Positions 25,876 through 34,588 of a stretch of 64,000 bases of DNA are shown in pieces (the stretch's first letter is position 1; the number at the start of each line of letters is the position of its first letter). The stretch is from NCBI RefSeq assembly GCF_001424485.1, contig NZ_LMQC01000022.1:62001-126000 (forward strand), given 5' to 3'. The position numbers and the translations under genes were made by a program. Under the pieces are notes generated by a model that worked only from the letters and a program-made list of their open reading frames with translations, searched no databases and had not been told where the DNA came from. Source of the stretch: Modestobacter sp. Leaf380. GTDB taxonomy: Bacteria; Actinomycetota; Actinomycetes; Mycobacteriales; Geodermatophilaceae.

Positions 25876-28155
25876 GTGCGTCCCGACGGCCTGACCGGCT
25901 CGCGGCCGGCGGGGCTCCTCGCCGTCCTGCTGCTGTCCGCGCTCACCCTGCTCGGCGTGCTGTCGGTGCAACCGCCGGACCCCGAGCCGGCGGACGCCCC
26001 GGCGACGGGGTTCAGCGCCGCCCGGGCCTTTGAGCAGGTCCGGTGGATCGCGGCCGAGACCCACGTGACCGGCAGCGCGGCCAACGACCGGGTGCGTGAG
26101 CGGCTGGTGGACACCCTCACCGACCTGGGCCTCGACGTCCGGGTGCAGGACACGATCGGGATGAACCCCGACGGGCCTGGCGAGGTGGAGGCCGCGCGGG
26201 TGCGCAACGTGGTCGCGGTGCTGCCCGGCAGCGACCCCACCGGCCGGCTCTTCCTGGTCGCCCACCACGACTCGGTGGAGACCGGCCCCGGCGGCAACGA
26301 CGACGCGGCCGGCGTCTCCAGCATCCTGGAGACCGTCCGGGCGCTGACCGAGGGCCCGCAGCTGCGCAACGACGTGGTCGTGGTCCTCACCGATGCCGAG
26401 GAGGCCTGCCTCTGCGGCGCGGAGGCCTTCGTCTCCCGGGACGAGCTGGCCCGCGACGGCGGGGTGGTGCTCAACAACGAGGCCCGCGGCACCGGCGGCC
26501 CGCCCGTCACCTTCGAGACCTCGCTGGGCAACAGCGCGCTGGCCGGGGTGTACGGCGAGACCGCCGTGCACCCGGTCGCGACCAGCTTCGCCGTCGAGGT
26601 CTACCGGCTGCTGCCCAACGACACCGACTTCTCCCCGTTCCTGGACGCCGGCCGGTTCACCGGGCTCAACACGGCCTGGATCGACGGGTCCGCGGCCTAC
26701 CACACCGCCCAGGACACCCCGGCCTCGATGGACACCGGCAGCCTGCAGGCGATGGGGGACAACACCCTCGCCCTGGCCCGGTCGCTGGGGGCCGCCGACC
26801 TGGACGACCTGGGGCGGCCGTCGGCGTCGGACGCCACCTACTTCCCGGTGCTCGGGCAGCTGGTGTCCCTGCCCGGCTGGTCGGTGTGGCCGCTGGCCGG
26901 GGGAGCGGCGGTCGCCGTCCTCGCGCTGGGTCTGGTCGCCCACCGCCGGGGGACGACGACCACCCCGCGCCTGCTGCTGGGCGCCGCGGCCGGGCTGGTC
27001 CCGCTGGTGCTGGCCCCGCTGGCCGCACAGGGGCTGTGGGCCCTGCTGGTCGCCGTCCGGTCGGGCTACGCCGGGATGACCGACCCGTGGCAGCCGGGCT
27101 GGTACCGGGCCGGCGTCGTCGCGCTGGTGCTGGCCGTGCTGCTCACCTGGTACGTGCTGCTGCGCCGGCGGCTGGGCGCCGTCCCGCTGGCGGTGGGCGG
27201 CCTGGTCTGGCTGGCCGTGCTCGGCCTGGTGCTGGCCGCGCTGGCCCCGGGTGGCTCCTACCTGGCCGCGGTGCCCGCGCTGGCGGCCGCGGTCGCCGGC
27301 TTGGTCGCCCTGCTCGCCCCCCGGCTGGCGCTGCCCGCGCTCGTGGTCGGCGGCGCCGTCGGGGTGCTGGTGCTCGCGCCCACCGTCGTGCTCTTCTTCC
27401 CGGCGCTGGGCCTGGCCACCGGCGGCGCGCCCGCGTTGTTCGCCGTGCTGCTCGGTCTGGCGCTGCTGCCGGTGCTGGAGCTGCTCCTCCCCCGGGAGCG
27501 CCGCGGTCTGCCGGTGCCGCTGACCGCCCTGGTGGCGGCCGTCGCGCTGGTGGTCACCGGGCTGGTCGTCGACCGGTTCGACGCCGCCCGTCCGATCCCG
27601 ACGCAGCTGATGTACGCCCTGGACGCCGACACCGGCCAGGCCTGGTGGGTGTCCACCGAGGTGCACCCGCAGGACTGGACGCGCGCCTACCTGGACGGGA
27701 GCCAGGCCGACCTGGCAGAGGCGTTCCCGGTGCTGCCGGAGGGCGCGGCCACCGGGCCCGCCCAGGCCGCGGACCTGCCCGCGCCCGAGGTCACCGCCGT
27801 GCGGGACGGGGACGAGGTCACCGTTCGGATCGCCCCGCGGCGCGACGCCCGGCTGGTCGTGCTCCGGCTGGCGGGGGTCACCTCGGTGGACGCCGCGGCC
27901 GTCGAGGGCCGCGACGTCCCCGCGGAGTCCCTGGGCGCCGACCACCTCACGGTCACCGTGCACGCCCCGCCCGCCGACGGCGTGGACGTGGTCCTCCGGG
28001 TGACCGGTGCAGGCCCGGTGACGGTGCGGGCCGTCGACGGCAGCGACGGCATCAGCGAACTGCCCGGCTTCGTGGCCCGGCCCGACGACGTCGGGGTGGC
28101 CGGGTCGCACACCTCGGACCTGCTCGTCGTCGGCACGACCGTCACCGTGGACTGA
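25876..28155 (+). CDS. M28-family membrane metallopeptidase
   Basis: A 759-residue protein with an N-terminal membrane anchor (about 12-30), an extracytoplasmic M28 zinc aminopeptidase domain (about 45-315), eight or nine transmembrane segments (about 335-565) and a C-terminal beta-rich domain (about 570-759). Co-catalytic zinc residues are present: AHHDSVETG, GGNDDAAGV, DAEEACLCGAE, NNEARG and AAYHTAQDTP. The architecture resembles fungal vacuolar membrane protease Pff1 and animal ERMP1. A TAGGGT box (25837-25842) and GGAGG (25867-25871) precede the GTG. It sits between hisH and the rest of the his genes without an obvious link to histidine. Confidence 0.9.
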   Translation: MRPDGLTGSRPAGLLAVLLLSALTLLGVLSVQPPDPEPADAPATGFSAARAFEQVRWIAAETHVTGSAANDRVRERLVDTLTDLGLDVRVQDTIGMNPDGPGEVEAARVRNVVAVLPGSDPTGRLFLVAHHDSVETGPGGNDDAAGVSSILETVRALTEGPQLRNDVVVVLTDAEEACLCGAEAFVSRDELARDGGVVLNNEARGTGGPPVTFETSLGNSALAGVYGETAVHPVATSFAVEVYRLLPNDTDFSPFLDAGRFTGLNTAWIDGSAAYHTAQDTPASMDTGSLQAMGDNTLALARSLGAADLDDLGRPSASDATYFPVLGQLVSLPGWSVWPLAGGAAVAVLALGLVAHRRGTTTTPRLLLGAAAGLVPLVLAPLAAQGLWALLVAVRSGYAGMTDPWQPGWYRAGVVALVLAVLLTWYVLLRRRLGAVPLAVGGLVWLAVLGLVLAALAPGGSYLAAVPALAAAVAGLVALLAPRLALPALVVGGAVGVLVLAPTVVLFFPALGLATGGAPALFAVLLGLALLPVLELLLPRERRGLPVPLTALVAAVALVVTGLVVDRFDAARPIPTQLMYALDADTGQAWWVSTEVHPQDWTRAYLDGSQADLAEAFPVLPEGAATGPAQAADLPAPEVTAVRDGDEVTVRIAPRRDARLVVLRLAGVTSVDAAAVEGRDVPAESLGADHLTVTVHAPPADGVDVVLRVTGAGPVTVRAVDGSDGISELPGFVARPDDVGVAGSHTSDLLVVGTTVTVD

Positions 28156-28161
28156 CGGCCC

Positions 28162-29280
28162 TCACTGCAGCGGGAACGGGGGCTGCAGCCACCACGGGGA
28201 CTCGACCAGCTCCACCTTCGTCACCCACTTGACCCACCAGACGCCGCGCCGGTCCGGGGCGACCAGGCGGACCGGGGCGCCGTGCCCGACCGACAGCGGC
28301 CGACCGGCGGCCGAGGTGGCCAGCAGGGTGGTGGTCGCGTCCCGGACCGGGATGCGCCGCCGGTAGCCGGTCACCGAGGTGACCTCGATGCTGTGGCCGG
28401 CGTCGGTGAGGACGTCGGCGCCGAACCGGTCGGTGAACAGCCGCGCCAGGGTGGTGCCGCCCCAGTCCTGGGTGGCGTACCAGCCGCCGGTGCAGTCCAG
28501 CAGGGCCCGAACCGTGTCCTGCCCGGCGAGGTCGGCGACGGCGACCCGCTCGCTGCGCCCACCGGCGACGACCTGGACGTCCGTGCCCACCGACTGCGGC
28601 ACGGTGTCGCTGGCCCACTGGGTGACCGGCATGGCGGTGGGCTCGTCGGTCCCGCGCTCCAGGGAGCCGGTGTCCCGACGGTCAGCGCCCGGGGTGCCGG
28701 TGGCCCGCCAGACCGCCTCGCCGGCGCCCCACAGCGCCAGCGACCCGGCAGCCAGGGCGCCGGTGCGCACCAGCACCCGCCGGTCCAGGTCGGTGGGGCG
28801 CGGGCGCTGGTGTCGGCCCCACACGTGCGCCACGAGGACGACGACCAGCACGATCGTGGCGCCCACGTGCACCTGCAACGCGGCGACCGGGGTGCCCGAG
28901 GTCGCCCAGATGCCGGCCGCGCCGGCGGAGTGCAGCACGCCGCTGACCAGCACCACGGCGACCAGACCGGTCGACCACCAGGCCGCCGACGGGGCCCGCA
29001 GGACCGCCGGACGACGCCGGGCGCGGCGGACCACGACGGTCTTCCAGGGCAGGAGCAGCAGCAGGCCCAGCCCGGCGGCGCCGTGCGCGACGGCGATGAC
29101 CCGGCCGGCGGTCGGCGTCCCGACGGCGAAGCCGAGCACCCCGGTGCCGCCGGCGACCAGCAGCAGGCCCAGCAGTGCCAGGTTGGTGCGCCGGCCGGCC
29201 CGGGCCGGCAGGGCGCGGGTCCAGCCGGAGCTGCCCGTCCCGTCGCCGTCCACCGGCCCAGTGTGCGCAGGTCGGCTCAC
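28162..29280 (-). CDS. Membrane-anchored molybdopterin-dependent oxidoreductase (sulfite oxidase-like)
   Basis: A 372-residue protein. The N-terminal half has about four transmembrane segments with conserved-looking histidines (VAHGAAG, GVLHSAG, LQVHVGAT, VAHVWGRHQ), suggesting a b-type cytochrome-like anchor. The C-terminal half (about 225-372) matches the sulfite oxidase molybdopterin-binding fold: DCTGGWYATQDWGGTTLARL, with the cysteine that would ligate Mo, and GHGAPVRLVAPDRRGVWWVKW. The GTG at 29280 overlaps the upstream nitroreductase stop by 4 bases; a later GTG at 29253 with a CACACT box is an alternative. Likely function is electron transfer from an oxyanion or thiol substrate to the membrane; the substrate is unknown. 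Confidence 0.82.
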   Translation of the reverse strand: MSRPAHTGPVDGDGTGSSGWTRALPARAGRRTNLALLGLLLVAGGTGVLGFAVGTPTAGRVIAVAHGAAGLGLLLLLPWKTVVVRRARRRPAVLRAPSAAWWSTGLVAVVLVSGVLHSAGAAGIWATSGTPVAALQVHVGATIVLVVVLVAHVWGRHQRPRPTDLDRRVLVRTGALAAGSLALWGAGEAVWRATGTPGADRRDTGSLERGTDEPTAMPVTQWASDTVPQSVGTDVQVVAGGRSERVAVADLAGQDTVRALLDCTGGWYATQDWGGTTLARLFTDRFGADVLTDAGHSIEVTSVTGYRRRIPVRDATTTLLATSAAGRPLSVGHGAPVRLVAPDRRGVWWVKWVTKVELVESPWWLQPPFPLQ

Positions 29281-29876
29281 CAGCGGCCGCGGTGCACGAC
29301 CTCGTCGGTCCCGCGCCGCCCCCGGCGCAGTGACGGTGAGCGCCGGTCGTCGGGGCCGGGGTACCCGATGGAGAGGCACCCGACGGGGGAGTGGGCGTCC
29401 GGGACGCCGAACGCCGCCCGCAGGCCCGCGACCCGCTCGGGCGGCACCCCGAAGAAGCAGGCGCCCAGGCCCTCGTCCACCGCGGTGAGCAGCATCAGCA
29501 GGGAGGCCATGCCGGTGTCCACGTCCCAGTACGGGACCGGCCAGCGGGACTCGTCCCGGTCGGTCCAGCCCTTGTCCGGTTCGGCGTACCGGTCCAGGTA
29601 GGCGGCCTTGTGGCTGAACGGGACCACCAGCAGCGGGGCCCGGCGCATCCGGGTCAGCCAGCCGTCGGGTGTGCCGGCGCCGGTGGTCGCGGCCCAGAAG
29701 GCGTCCCGTTCGGCGGCGCTCTCCAGCACCAGGAAGGCCCAGCCCTGGCTGAACCCGGCACTGGGCGCCCGGATCGCGTGTTCGAGCAGCCGGTCCCGCA
29801 CCTCGGGCGGCACCGGGCGGTCCGGGTCGTAGTCACGGACCATCCGGCGGCGGCGCACGACTTCGCTGAACTCCAC
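29277..29876 (-). CDS. Nitroreductase family protein
   Basis: A 199-residue FMN-dependent oxidoreductase. FMN-phosphate-binding arginines lie in VVRRRRMVRDYD, with APSAGFSQGWAFLV and a C-terminal GACFFGVPPERV segment typical of the family. It starts with GTG at 29876, and its stop overlaps the start of the molybdopterin enzyme gene, so the two form an operon. Divergent from hisA across a 62-base region with an inverted repeat. Substrate unknown. Confidence 0.88.
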   Translation of the reverse strand: MEFSEVVRRRRMVRDYDPDRPVPPEVRDRLLEHAIRAPSAGFSQGWAFLVLESAAERDAFWAATTGAGTPDGWLTRMRRAPLLVVPFSHKAAYLDRYAEPDKGWTDRDESRWPVPYWDVDTGMASLLMLLTAVDEGLGACFFGVPPERVAGLRAAFGVPDAHSPVGCLSIGYPGPDDRRSPSLRRGRRGTDEVVHRGRW

Positions 29877-29899
29877 ACCCCGGGACCCTGCCCGACAGG

Positions 29900-29917
29900 T
29901 CCGACAGTCGTGTCGGA
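29900..29917. promoter_or_regulatory. Inverted-repeat operator candidate between nitroreductase and hisA
   Basis: TCCGACA-GTCG-TGTCGGA has 7-base arms and a 4-base centre; a further half site CCGACA lies at 29892-29897. It sits 10 bases upstream of the hisA -10 box and 24 bases from the nitroreductase start, so a bound dimer could control both. Confidence 0.6.
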
Positions 29918-29926
29918 GGGCTTCCC

Positions 29927-29932
29927 TAGGCT
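29927..29932 (+). promoter_or_regulatory. hisA: Leaderless-type -10 box of hisA
   Basis: TAGGCT ends 7 bases before the GTG at 29939. This spacing supports 29939 rather than the GTG at 29933 as the start codon. Confidence 0.65.
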
Positions 29933-29938
29933 GTGCAC

Positions 29939-30676
29939 GTGCCCACGCTGCAGCTCCTGCCCGCCGTCGACGTCGCCGACGGCCTCGCCGTCCGTCTGGT
30001 CCAGGGGGAGGCCGGCAGCGAGACCTCCTACGGCGACCCGCTGGAGGCCGCCCGCACCTGGCAGCGCGACGGTGCGCAGTGGGTGCACCTGGTCGACCTG
30101 GACGCCGCCTTCGGCCGCGGCTCCAACCGCGACCTGCTCGCCCGCGTCGTCGGCGAGCTCGACGTGGACGTGGAGCTCTCCGGCGGCATCCGCGACGACG
30201 CCTCCTTGGAGGCCGCGCTGGCCACCGGCTGCCGCCGGGTCAACCTGGGCACCGCCGCGCTGGAGAGCCCCGAGTGGTGCGCCCGGGCGATCGCCGAGCA
30301 CGGCGACCGGATCGCCGTCGGCCTCGACGTGCGCGGCACCCGGCTGGCCGCCCGCGGCTGGACCCGCGAGGGCGGTGAGCTGTACGAGACCCTCGCCCGC
30401 CTGGACGCCGAGGGCTGCGCCCGCTACGTAGTCACCGACATCACCAAGGACGGCACGCTGAAGGGCCCGAACCTGGACCTGCTGCGCGAGGTCTGCGCCG
30501 CCACCGACCGCCCGGTGATCGCCTCCGGTGGGGTGTCCTCGCTGGCCGACATCCGCGCGCTGGCCGGGCTGGCCGACATCGGCGTCGAGGGCGCCATCGT
30601 GGGCAAGGCCCTGTACGCGGGGCAGTTCACGCTGCCCGAGGCGCTCGCGCTGACCGCCGAGGTCGCACCGGCGTGA
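29939..30676 (+). CDS. hisA: Phosphoribosyl isomerase A (HisA, probably bifunctional HisA/TrpF)
   Basis: A 245-residue (beta/alpha)8 isomerase that converts ProFAR to PRFAR. The N-terminal catalytic aspartate is in [10 protein letters not shown]; phosphate-binding GGI and GGVSS loops and the second acidic residue in [11 protein letters not shown] are present. In actinobacteria without trpF this enzyme (PriA) also isomerises phosphoribosylanthranilate. The trp block here goes trpE-trpC-trpB-trpA with no trpF, which fits that role. Followed by ridA and hisF through 4-base overlaps. Confidence 0.95.
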   Translation: MPTLQLLPAVDVADGLAVRLVQGEAGSETSYGDPLEAARTWQRDGAQWVHLVDLDAAFGRGSNRDLLARVVGELDVDVELSGGIRDDASLEAALATGCRRVNLGTAALESPEWCARAIAEHGDRIAVGLDVRGTRLAARGWTREGGELYETLARLDAEGCARYVVTDITKDGTLKGPNLDLLREVCAATDRPVIASGGVSSLADIRALAGLADIGVEGAIVGKALYAGQFTLPEALALTAEVAPA

Positions 30677-31056
30677 GCGTGCAGCGGCTGGGCTCCGGCA
30701 GCCCGTGGGAGGACGTCGTCGGCTACTCCCGCGTGGTCCGGGCCGGCGAGCTGGTGTGGGTCAGCGGCACCACCGGCACCCGGGACGGCGTCCTGGTCGA
30801 GGGCGGGGCCGCCGAGCAGACCCGGCAGGCGCTGGCCAACGTGGTGGCCGCCCTGGAGCGGGTCGGTGCGAGCGCGGCCGACGTGGTCCGCACGAGGCTG
30901 TACGTCACCGACATCGCGCAGTGGGGGGAGGTCGGACGGGTGCACGGGGAGTTCTTCGGCGCCGCCCGGCCGGCCACCGCGATGGTGGAGGTCAGCGCGC
31001 TGATCGACCCGGCGATGCTCGTCGAGGTCGAGGCGGACGCCTGGGTGGCCCCGTGA
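30673..31056 (+). CDS. RidA-family enamine/imine deaminase-like protein
   Basis: A 127-residue single-domain protein. [12 protein letters not shown] opens the family motif region, the substrate-binding arginine is in [11 protein letters not shown], and [12 protein letters not shown] closes it. RidA proteins hydrolyse reactive 2-aminoacrylate-type enamines. Placed between hisA and hisF with 4-base overlaps on both sides, so it is translated with them, a common position in actinobacteria. Confidence 0.9.
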   Translation: MSVQRLGSGSPWEDVVGYSRVVRAGELVWVSGTTGTRDGVLVEGGAAEQTRQALANVVAALERVGASAADVVRTRLYVTDIAQWGEVGRVHGEFFGAARPATAMVEVSALIDPAMLVEVEADAWVAP

Positions 31057-31850
31057 GCCTGGCCGTGCGGGTCATCCCGTGCCTGGACGTCGACGCCGGC
31101 CGGGTGGTCAAGGGCGTGAACTTCGTCGACCTGCGCGACGCCGGCGACCCGGTGGAGATGGCCCGGGTCTACGACGCCGAGGGCGCCGACGAGCTGACCT
31201 TCCTGGACATCACCGCCTCCTCGGGGGACCGGGCCACCACCTACGACGTGGTGCGCCGGACCGCCGAGAGCGTCTTCATCCCGCTCACCGTCGGCGGTGG
31301 CGTGCGCAGCCCCGACGACGTGGACAAGCTGCTGCGGGCCGGCGCGGACAAGGTCGCGGTCAACACCGCCGCCGTCGCCCGGCCGGAGCTGATCAGCGAG
31401 ATCGCCGACCGCTACGGCAACCAGGTGCTGGTGCTCTCGTTGGACGCCCGCCGGTGCCAGGACGGCGCGGTCACCGACTCCGGCTTCGAGATCACCACCC
31501 ACGGCGGGCGCCGCGGCACCGGCCGGGACGCCGTCGAGTGGGTCGTCGAGGCCGCTCGGCTGGGGGTCGGTGAGGTGCTGCTCAACTCGATGGACGCCGA
31601 CGGCACCCGCGCCGGCTTCGACACCGAGCTGATCGGGGCGGTCCGCCGTGAGGTGACCGTGCCGGTCATCGCCAGCGGGGGAGCAGGCTCGGTCGACCAC
31701 TTCGCCCCGGCCGTGGAGGCCGGCGCCGACGCGGTGCTGGCCGCCAGCGTCTTCCACTTCGGCGACATGCGGATCGGCGACGTCAAGCAGGCCCTCGATG
31801 CCGCCGGCGTCCCGATCCGGCACGAGGCCGACCGGCCGCTGCGCGACTGA
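31053..31850 (+). CDS. hisF: Imidazole glycerol phosphate synthase, cyclase subunit
   Basis: A 265-residue (beta/alpha)8 enzyme that joins PRFAR with ammonia from HisH to give imidazole glycerol phosphate and AICAR. The catalytic aspartates are in [15 protein letters not shown] and [10 protein letters not shown], and phosphate-binding loops GGGVRS and ASGGAGS are present. GTG at 31053 overlaps the ridA stop. Last gene of hisA-ridA-hisF. Confidence 0.97.
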   Translation: MSLAVRVIPCLDVDAGRVVKGVNFVDLRDAGDPVEMARVYDAEGADELTFLDITASSGDRATTYDVVRRTAESVFIPLTVGGGVRSPDDVDKLLRAGADKVAVNTAAVARPELISEIADRYGNQVLVLSLDARRCQDGAVTDSGFEITTHGGRRGTGRDAVEWVVEAARLGVGEVLLNSMDADGTRAGFDTELIGAVRREVTVPVIASGGAGSVDHFAPAVEAGADAVLAASVFHFGDMRIGDVKQALDAAGVPIRHEADRPLRD

Positions 31851-31886
31851 ACCCGGCGCCGGGTCGACACGTCGACACCTCGACAG
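31851..31886. repeat. Palindrome and short tandem repeat after hisF
   Basis: A 14-base perfect palindrome ACCCGGCGCCGGGT (31851-31864) starts directly after the hisF stop and may act as a weak terminator. It is followed by GTCGACAC at 31863-31870 and 31871-31878 and an imperfect third copy. Confidence 0.6.
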
Positions 31887-31919
31887 GACGACCCGACACC
31901 CGAGGACCGGGGTGCCCGC

Positions 31920-32525
31920 TCAGGCCCGGGTGACCTCCACCCGCGCCACGGCATCCCGGCCACCGGCCCACAGCAGCAGCTCCAGCGGCTCGCCGGTCAC
32001 CGTGGTCAGCGGCTGCCCCGACCGCACGGTCCTGGACGCCCCGGTGTCGCTGCGGCGCAGTTCGAGACCGCCCTCGTGGGAGCGGGTCCGGGCCATGAAG
32101 CCGACCTGGCCCCACAGGACGTCCTGCGCCGAGCGGGGCAGGGCGCGCGGGGTCCAGTCGGGCTGGGCCCGTCGGACGTCCTCGTGGTGGACCGTCATCT
32201 CGGCGGTGTTGAGCACCGCGTCGACCGGGCCCCACGCCGTCGGCAGCAGGGCCGGCGGGCCGCTGCGCAGCTTCTCCAGCAGCTCCGGCCACGGCGTCTC
32301 CAGCTTCGTGCGGGCCGCGACCCGCTCGGTCCAGCGACCGAACGGCCCGCCGAGGACGGCGCCGGGGGCGGTGTCGGGACGCCGGTCCCGGATGACGAGG
32401 TGGGTGGCCAGGTCGGCGGTCGTCCAGCCCTCGCAGCAGGTGGGTCGGTCGGGGCCCAGCTCGGTGAGCAGGTCGGCGAGCGCGGCGCGCTCGGTCCGGG
32501 ACAGGGGTGCGGGGGAGTCGCTCAC
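31920..32525 (-). CDS. TIGR03085-type metal-binding protein (DinB/mycothiol-dependent isomerase superfamily)
   Basis: A 201-residue four-helix-bundle protein. CCEGWTTADLATHL carries the first conserved His, and NTAEMTVHHEDVRRAQP carries the following HHEDV cluster, the actinobacterial TIGR03085 pattern. Related maleylpyruvate isomerase-like proteins use mycothiol and a divalent metal, but this subfamily has no known reaction. GTG start at 32525. Transcribed alone, divergent from the ABC exporter. Confidence 0.83.
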   Translation of the reverse strand: MSDSPAPLSRTERAALADLLTELGPDRPTCCEGWTTADLATHLVIRDRRPDTAPGAVLGGPFGRWTERVAARTKLETPWPELLEKLRSGPPALLPTAWGPVDAVLNTAEMTVHHEDVRRAQPDWTPRALPRSAQDVLWGQVGFMARTRSHEGGLELRRSDTGASRTVRSGQPLTTVTGEPLELLLWAGGRDAVARVEVTRA

Positions 32526-32599
32526 CAGCCCGTTCTACCGGGTCGGTCGGCGCCGGGCGCGGGGAACGAAAAGCGCGTAGCCGAGGTAAGGACCCCGAG

Positions 32600-32605
32600 T
32601 AGGCT
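32600..32605 (+). promoter_or_regulatory. -10 box of the ABC exporter operon
   Basis: TAGGCT fits the -10 pattern; the transcript would carry a leader of about 30 bases with GAGGGAG (32631-32637) ahead of the GTG at 32642. Confidence 0.55.
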
Positions 32606-32641
32606 CAGCCGACACCCAGCAGCACCACCCGAGGGAGACGC

Positions 32642-34588
32642 GTGCCCCCGCGCAGCACCAGTCCCGCCCCCGCTCCCGCCCCGGAGCAGGTCACCACCCC
32701 CACGCCCGAGAACGCCCCTCCCTCCGCCGTCCCGGCCGGACGGACCCGCACCGGCGACGTCACCGTCCGCAGCGAGCGGGAGCAGAAGAAGGTCGTCCGC
32801 CGCGGCTTCCGGCACGTGGCCAAGGCCGTCCGCGAGCAGCCGGGCATGTTCACCCTCGCCGTGCTGGGCAGCAGCCTGTACGGCGCCATGACCGTGGCCA
32901 GCGCCTACGTCATCGGCGGCATCACCGAGCGCCTGGTGCTGCCCAGCTTCGAGCGCGGCTCGGTCACCGCCGGGGCGCTGTGGCTGGCCACGCTGGCCAT
33001 CCTCGGCGTCGCCGTCCTCAAGATCGTCGGGATCATCGGCCGCCGGCTCTTCGCCGGGATCATGAGCTTCCGGCTGCAGGCCGAGTACCGGCGCCGGGTC
33101 ACCGGGCAGTACCTGCGGCTCCCGCTGTCCTGGCACCAGCGCCACCCCACCGGCCAGCTGCTGTCCAACGCCAACTCCGACGTCGAGGCCAGCTGGTTCT
33201 TCGTCGCCCCGCTGCCCTTCGCCTGCGGTGCGATCGTCATGGTGGTCATCACCGTGGTCGCACTGTTCCTCACCGACCCGCTGCTGGCCGTCGTCGGGCT
33301 GGTCGTCTTCCCGCTGGTCTTCCTGGCCAACGCCGTCTACTCCCAGGTGATGAGCCCGCGGATGGCCCGCGCGCAGCAGCTGCGCGCCGAGGTCTCCGAG
33401 ATCGCCCACGAGTCCTTCGACGCCGCCCTCGTGGTCAAGACGCTGGGCCGGGAGGCCGCCGAGACCGAGCGCTTCGGCGTCCGTGCCGACGAGCTGCGCG
33501 ACGGCCTGGTCGCCGTCGGCCGGGTCCGTGGGCTGTTCGACCCGATGATGGAGGCGCTGCCCAACCTGGGCACCCTCGCCGTCCTGCTGGTCGGGGCCGA
33601 CCAGGTCGCCACCGGGTCCACCAACGCCGGCGACCTGGTCTCCATCGCCTACCTGTTCACCCTGCTCGCGCTGCCGATCCGGGCCATCGGCTGGGTCCTC
33701 GCCGACCTGCCCCGCGCACTGGCCGGCTACGACCGGGTCGCCCCGGTCCTGGCGGCCGAGGGGGAGACCCCCCACGGCCCGGACGCCGCCGCCGGCGGCC
33801 CCACCGGTGCCGGGGTCGGCGTCCGCGCTGTCGACTTCGGGCACACCGACGCCGACGGGCGGACCAACCGCGTCCTGCACGGGGTCACCTTCGACGTCGA
33901 GGCCGGCCGCACCGTCGCCGTCGTCGGCCCCACCGGCTCGGGCAAGTCCACGCTGGCCGGGCTGCTGGTCCGGCTGGTCGACCCGCACTCCGGCGAGGTC
34001 CTGCTGGACGGCGTCGACGTGCGCAGCCTGCGTGAGGGCGAGGTCTCCACCCAGGCGGCCTTCGTCGCCCAGGGCACCTTCCTCTTCGACGACACCGTCC
34101 GCGGCAACATCACCCTGGGCGCCGACATCGGCGACGACGAGGTGCACGCCGCACTGCGCGTCGCCGCCGCCGAGGACTTCGTCGACCGGCTGCCCGAGGG
34201 CCTGGACACCCGCGTCGGTGAGCGCGGCGCCAGCCTGTCCGGCGGCCAGCGTCAGCGCCTGGCCCTGGCCCGCGCCGTCGTCCGCCGGCCCCGGCTGCTG
34301 GTCATGGACGACGCCACCAGCGCCGTGGACCCCAGCGTCGAGGCGCGGATCCTGGACGCCCTGCGCAGCACCGACCAGCCGGCGACCGTGGTCGTGGTCG
34401 CCTACCGGCAGGCCACCATCTCGCTGGCCGACGAGGTCGTGTGGATCGACCGCGGCCGGCTCGTGGCCCGCGGCAGCCACGCCGAGCTGCTGGCCCAGGT
34501 GCCCGGCTACGCGCGGCTCGTCCAGGCCTACCAGCCACCGGACGCCGTCACCGCCGCCGAGCCCGAGCCCGCCGGGGCCCAGGCGTGA
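32642..34588 (+). CDS. ABC exporter half-transporter with degenerate ATPase site
   Basis: A 648-residue fused membrane/ATPase subunit: Pro-rich cytosolic N-terminus (1-55), six transmembrane segments (about 75-375), nucleotide-binding domain (about 390-620). Walker A is GPTGSGKST and the signature is LSGGQRQ, both normal. The Walker B region reads LLVMDDATSA, so the catalytic glutamate is Asp (D557), and the H-loop reads AYRQAT with Tyr (Y588) instead of His. This is the pattern of the catalytically weak half of heterodimeric exporters such as TM287/288 or BmrCD. The partner gene overlaps by 4 bases. Substrate unknown; drug or lipid export is typical. Confidence 0.92.
   Translation: MPPRSTSPAPAPAPEQVTTPTPENAPPSAVPAGRTRTGDVTVRSEREQKKVVRRGFRHVAKAVREQPGMFTLAVLGSSLYGAMTVASAYVIGGITERLVLPSFERGSVTAGALWLATLAILGVAVLKIVGIIGRRLFAGIMSFRLQAEYRRRVTGQYLRLPLSWHQRHPTGQLLSNANSDVEASWFFVAPLPFACGAIVMVVITVVALFLTDPLLAVVGLVVFPLVFLANAVYSQVMSPRMARAQQLRAEVSEIAHESFDAALVVKTLGREAAETERFGVRADELRDGLVAVGRVRGLFDPMMEALPNLGTLAVLLVGADQVATGSTNAGDLVSIAYLFTLLALPIRAIGWVLADLPRALAGYDRVAPVLAAEGETPHGPDAAAGGPTGAGVGVRAVDFGHTDADGRTNRVLHGVTFDVEAGRTVAVVGPTGSGKSTLAGLLVRLVDPHSGEVLLDGVDVRSLREGEVSTQAAFVAQGTFLFDDTVRGNITLGADIGDDEVHAALRVAAAEDFVDRLPEGLDTRVGERGASLSGGQRQRLALARAVVRRPRLLVMDDATSAVDPSVEARILDALRSTDQPATVVVVAYRQATISLADEVVWIDRGRLVARGSHAELLAQVPGYARLVQAYQPPDAVTAAEPEPAGAQA

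Noticed and set aside
31863-31886. Short tandem repeats as a CRISPR array
   Set aside because: Units of 8 bases with no spacers; no cas genes anywhere in the window.
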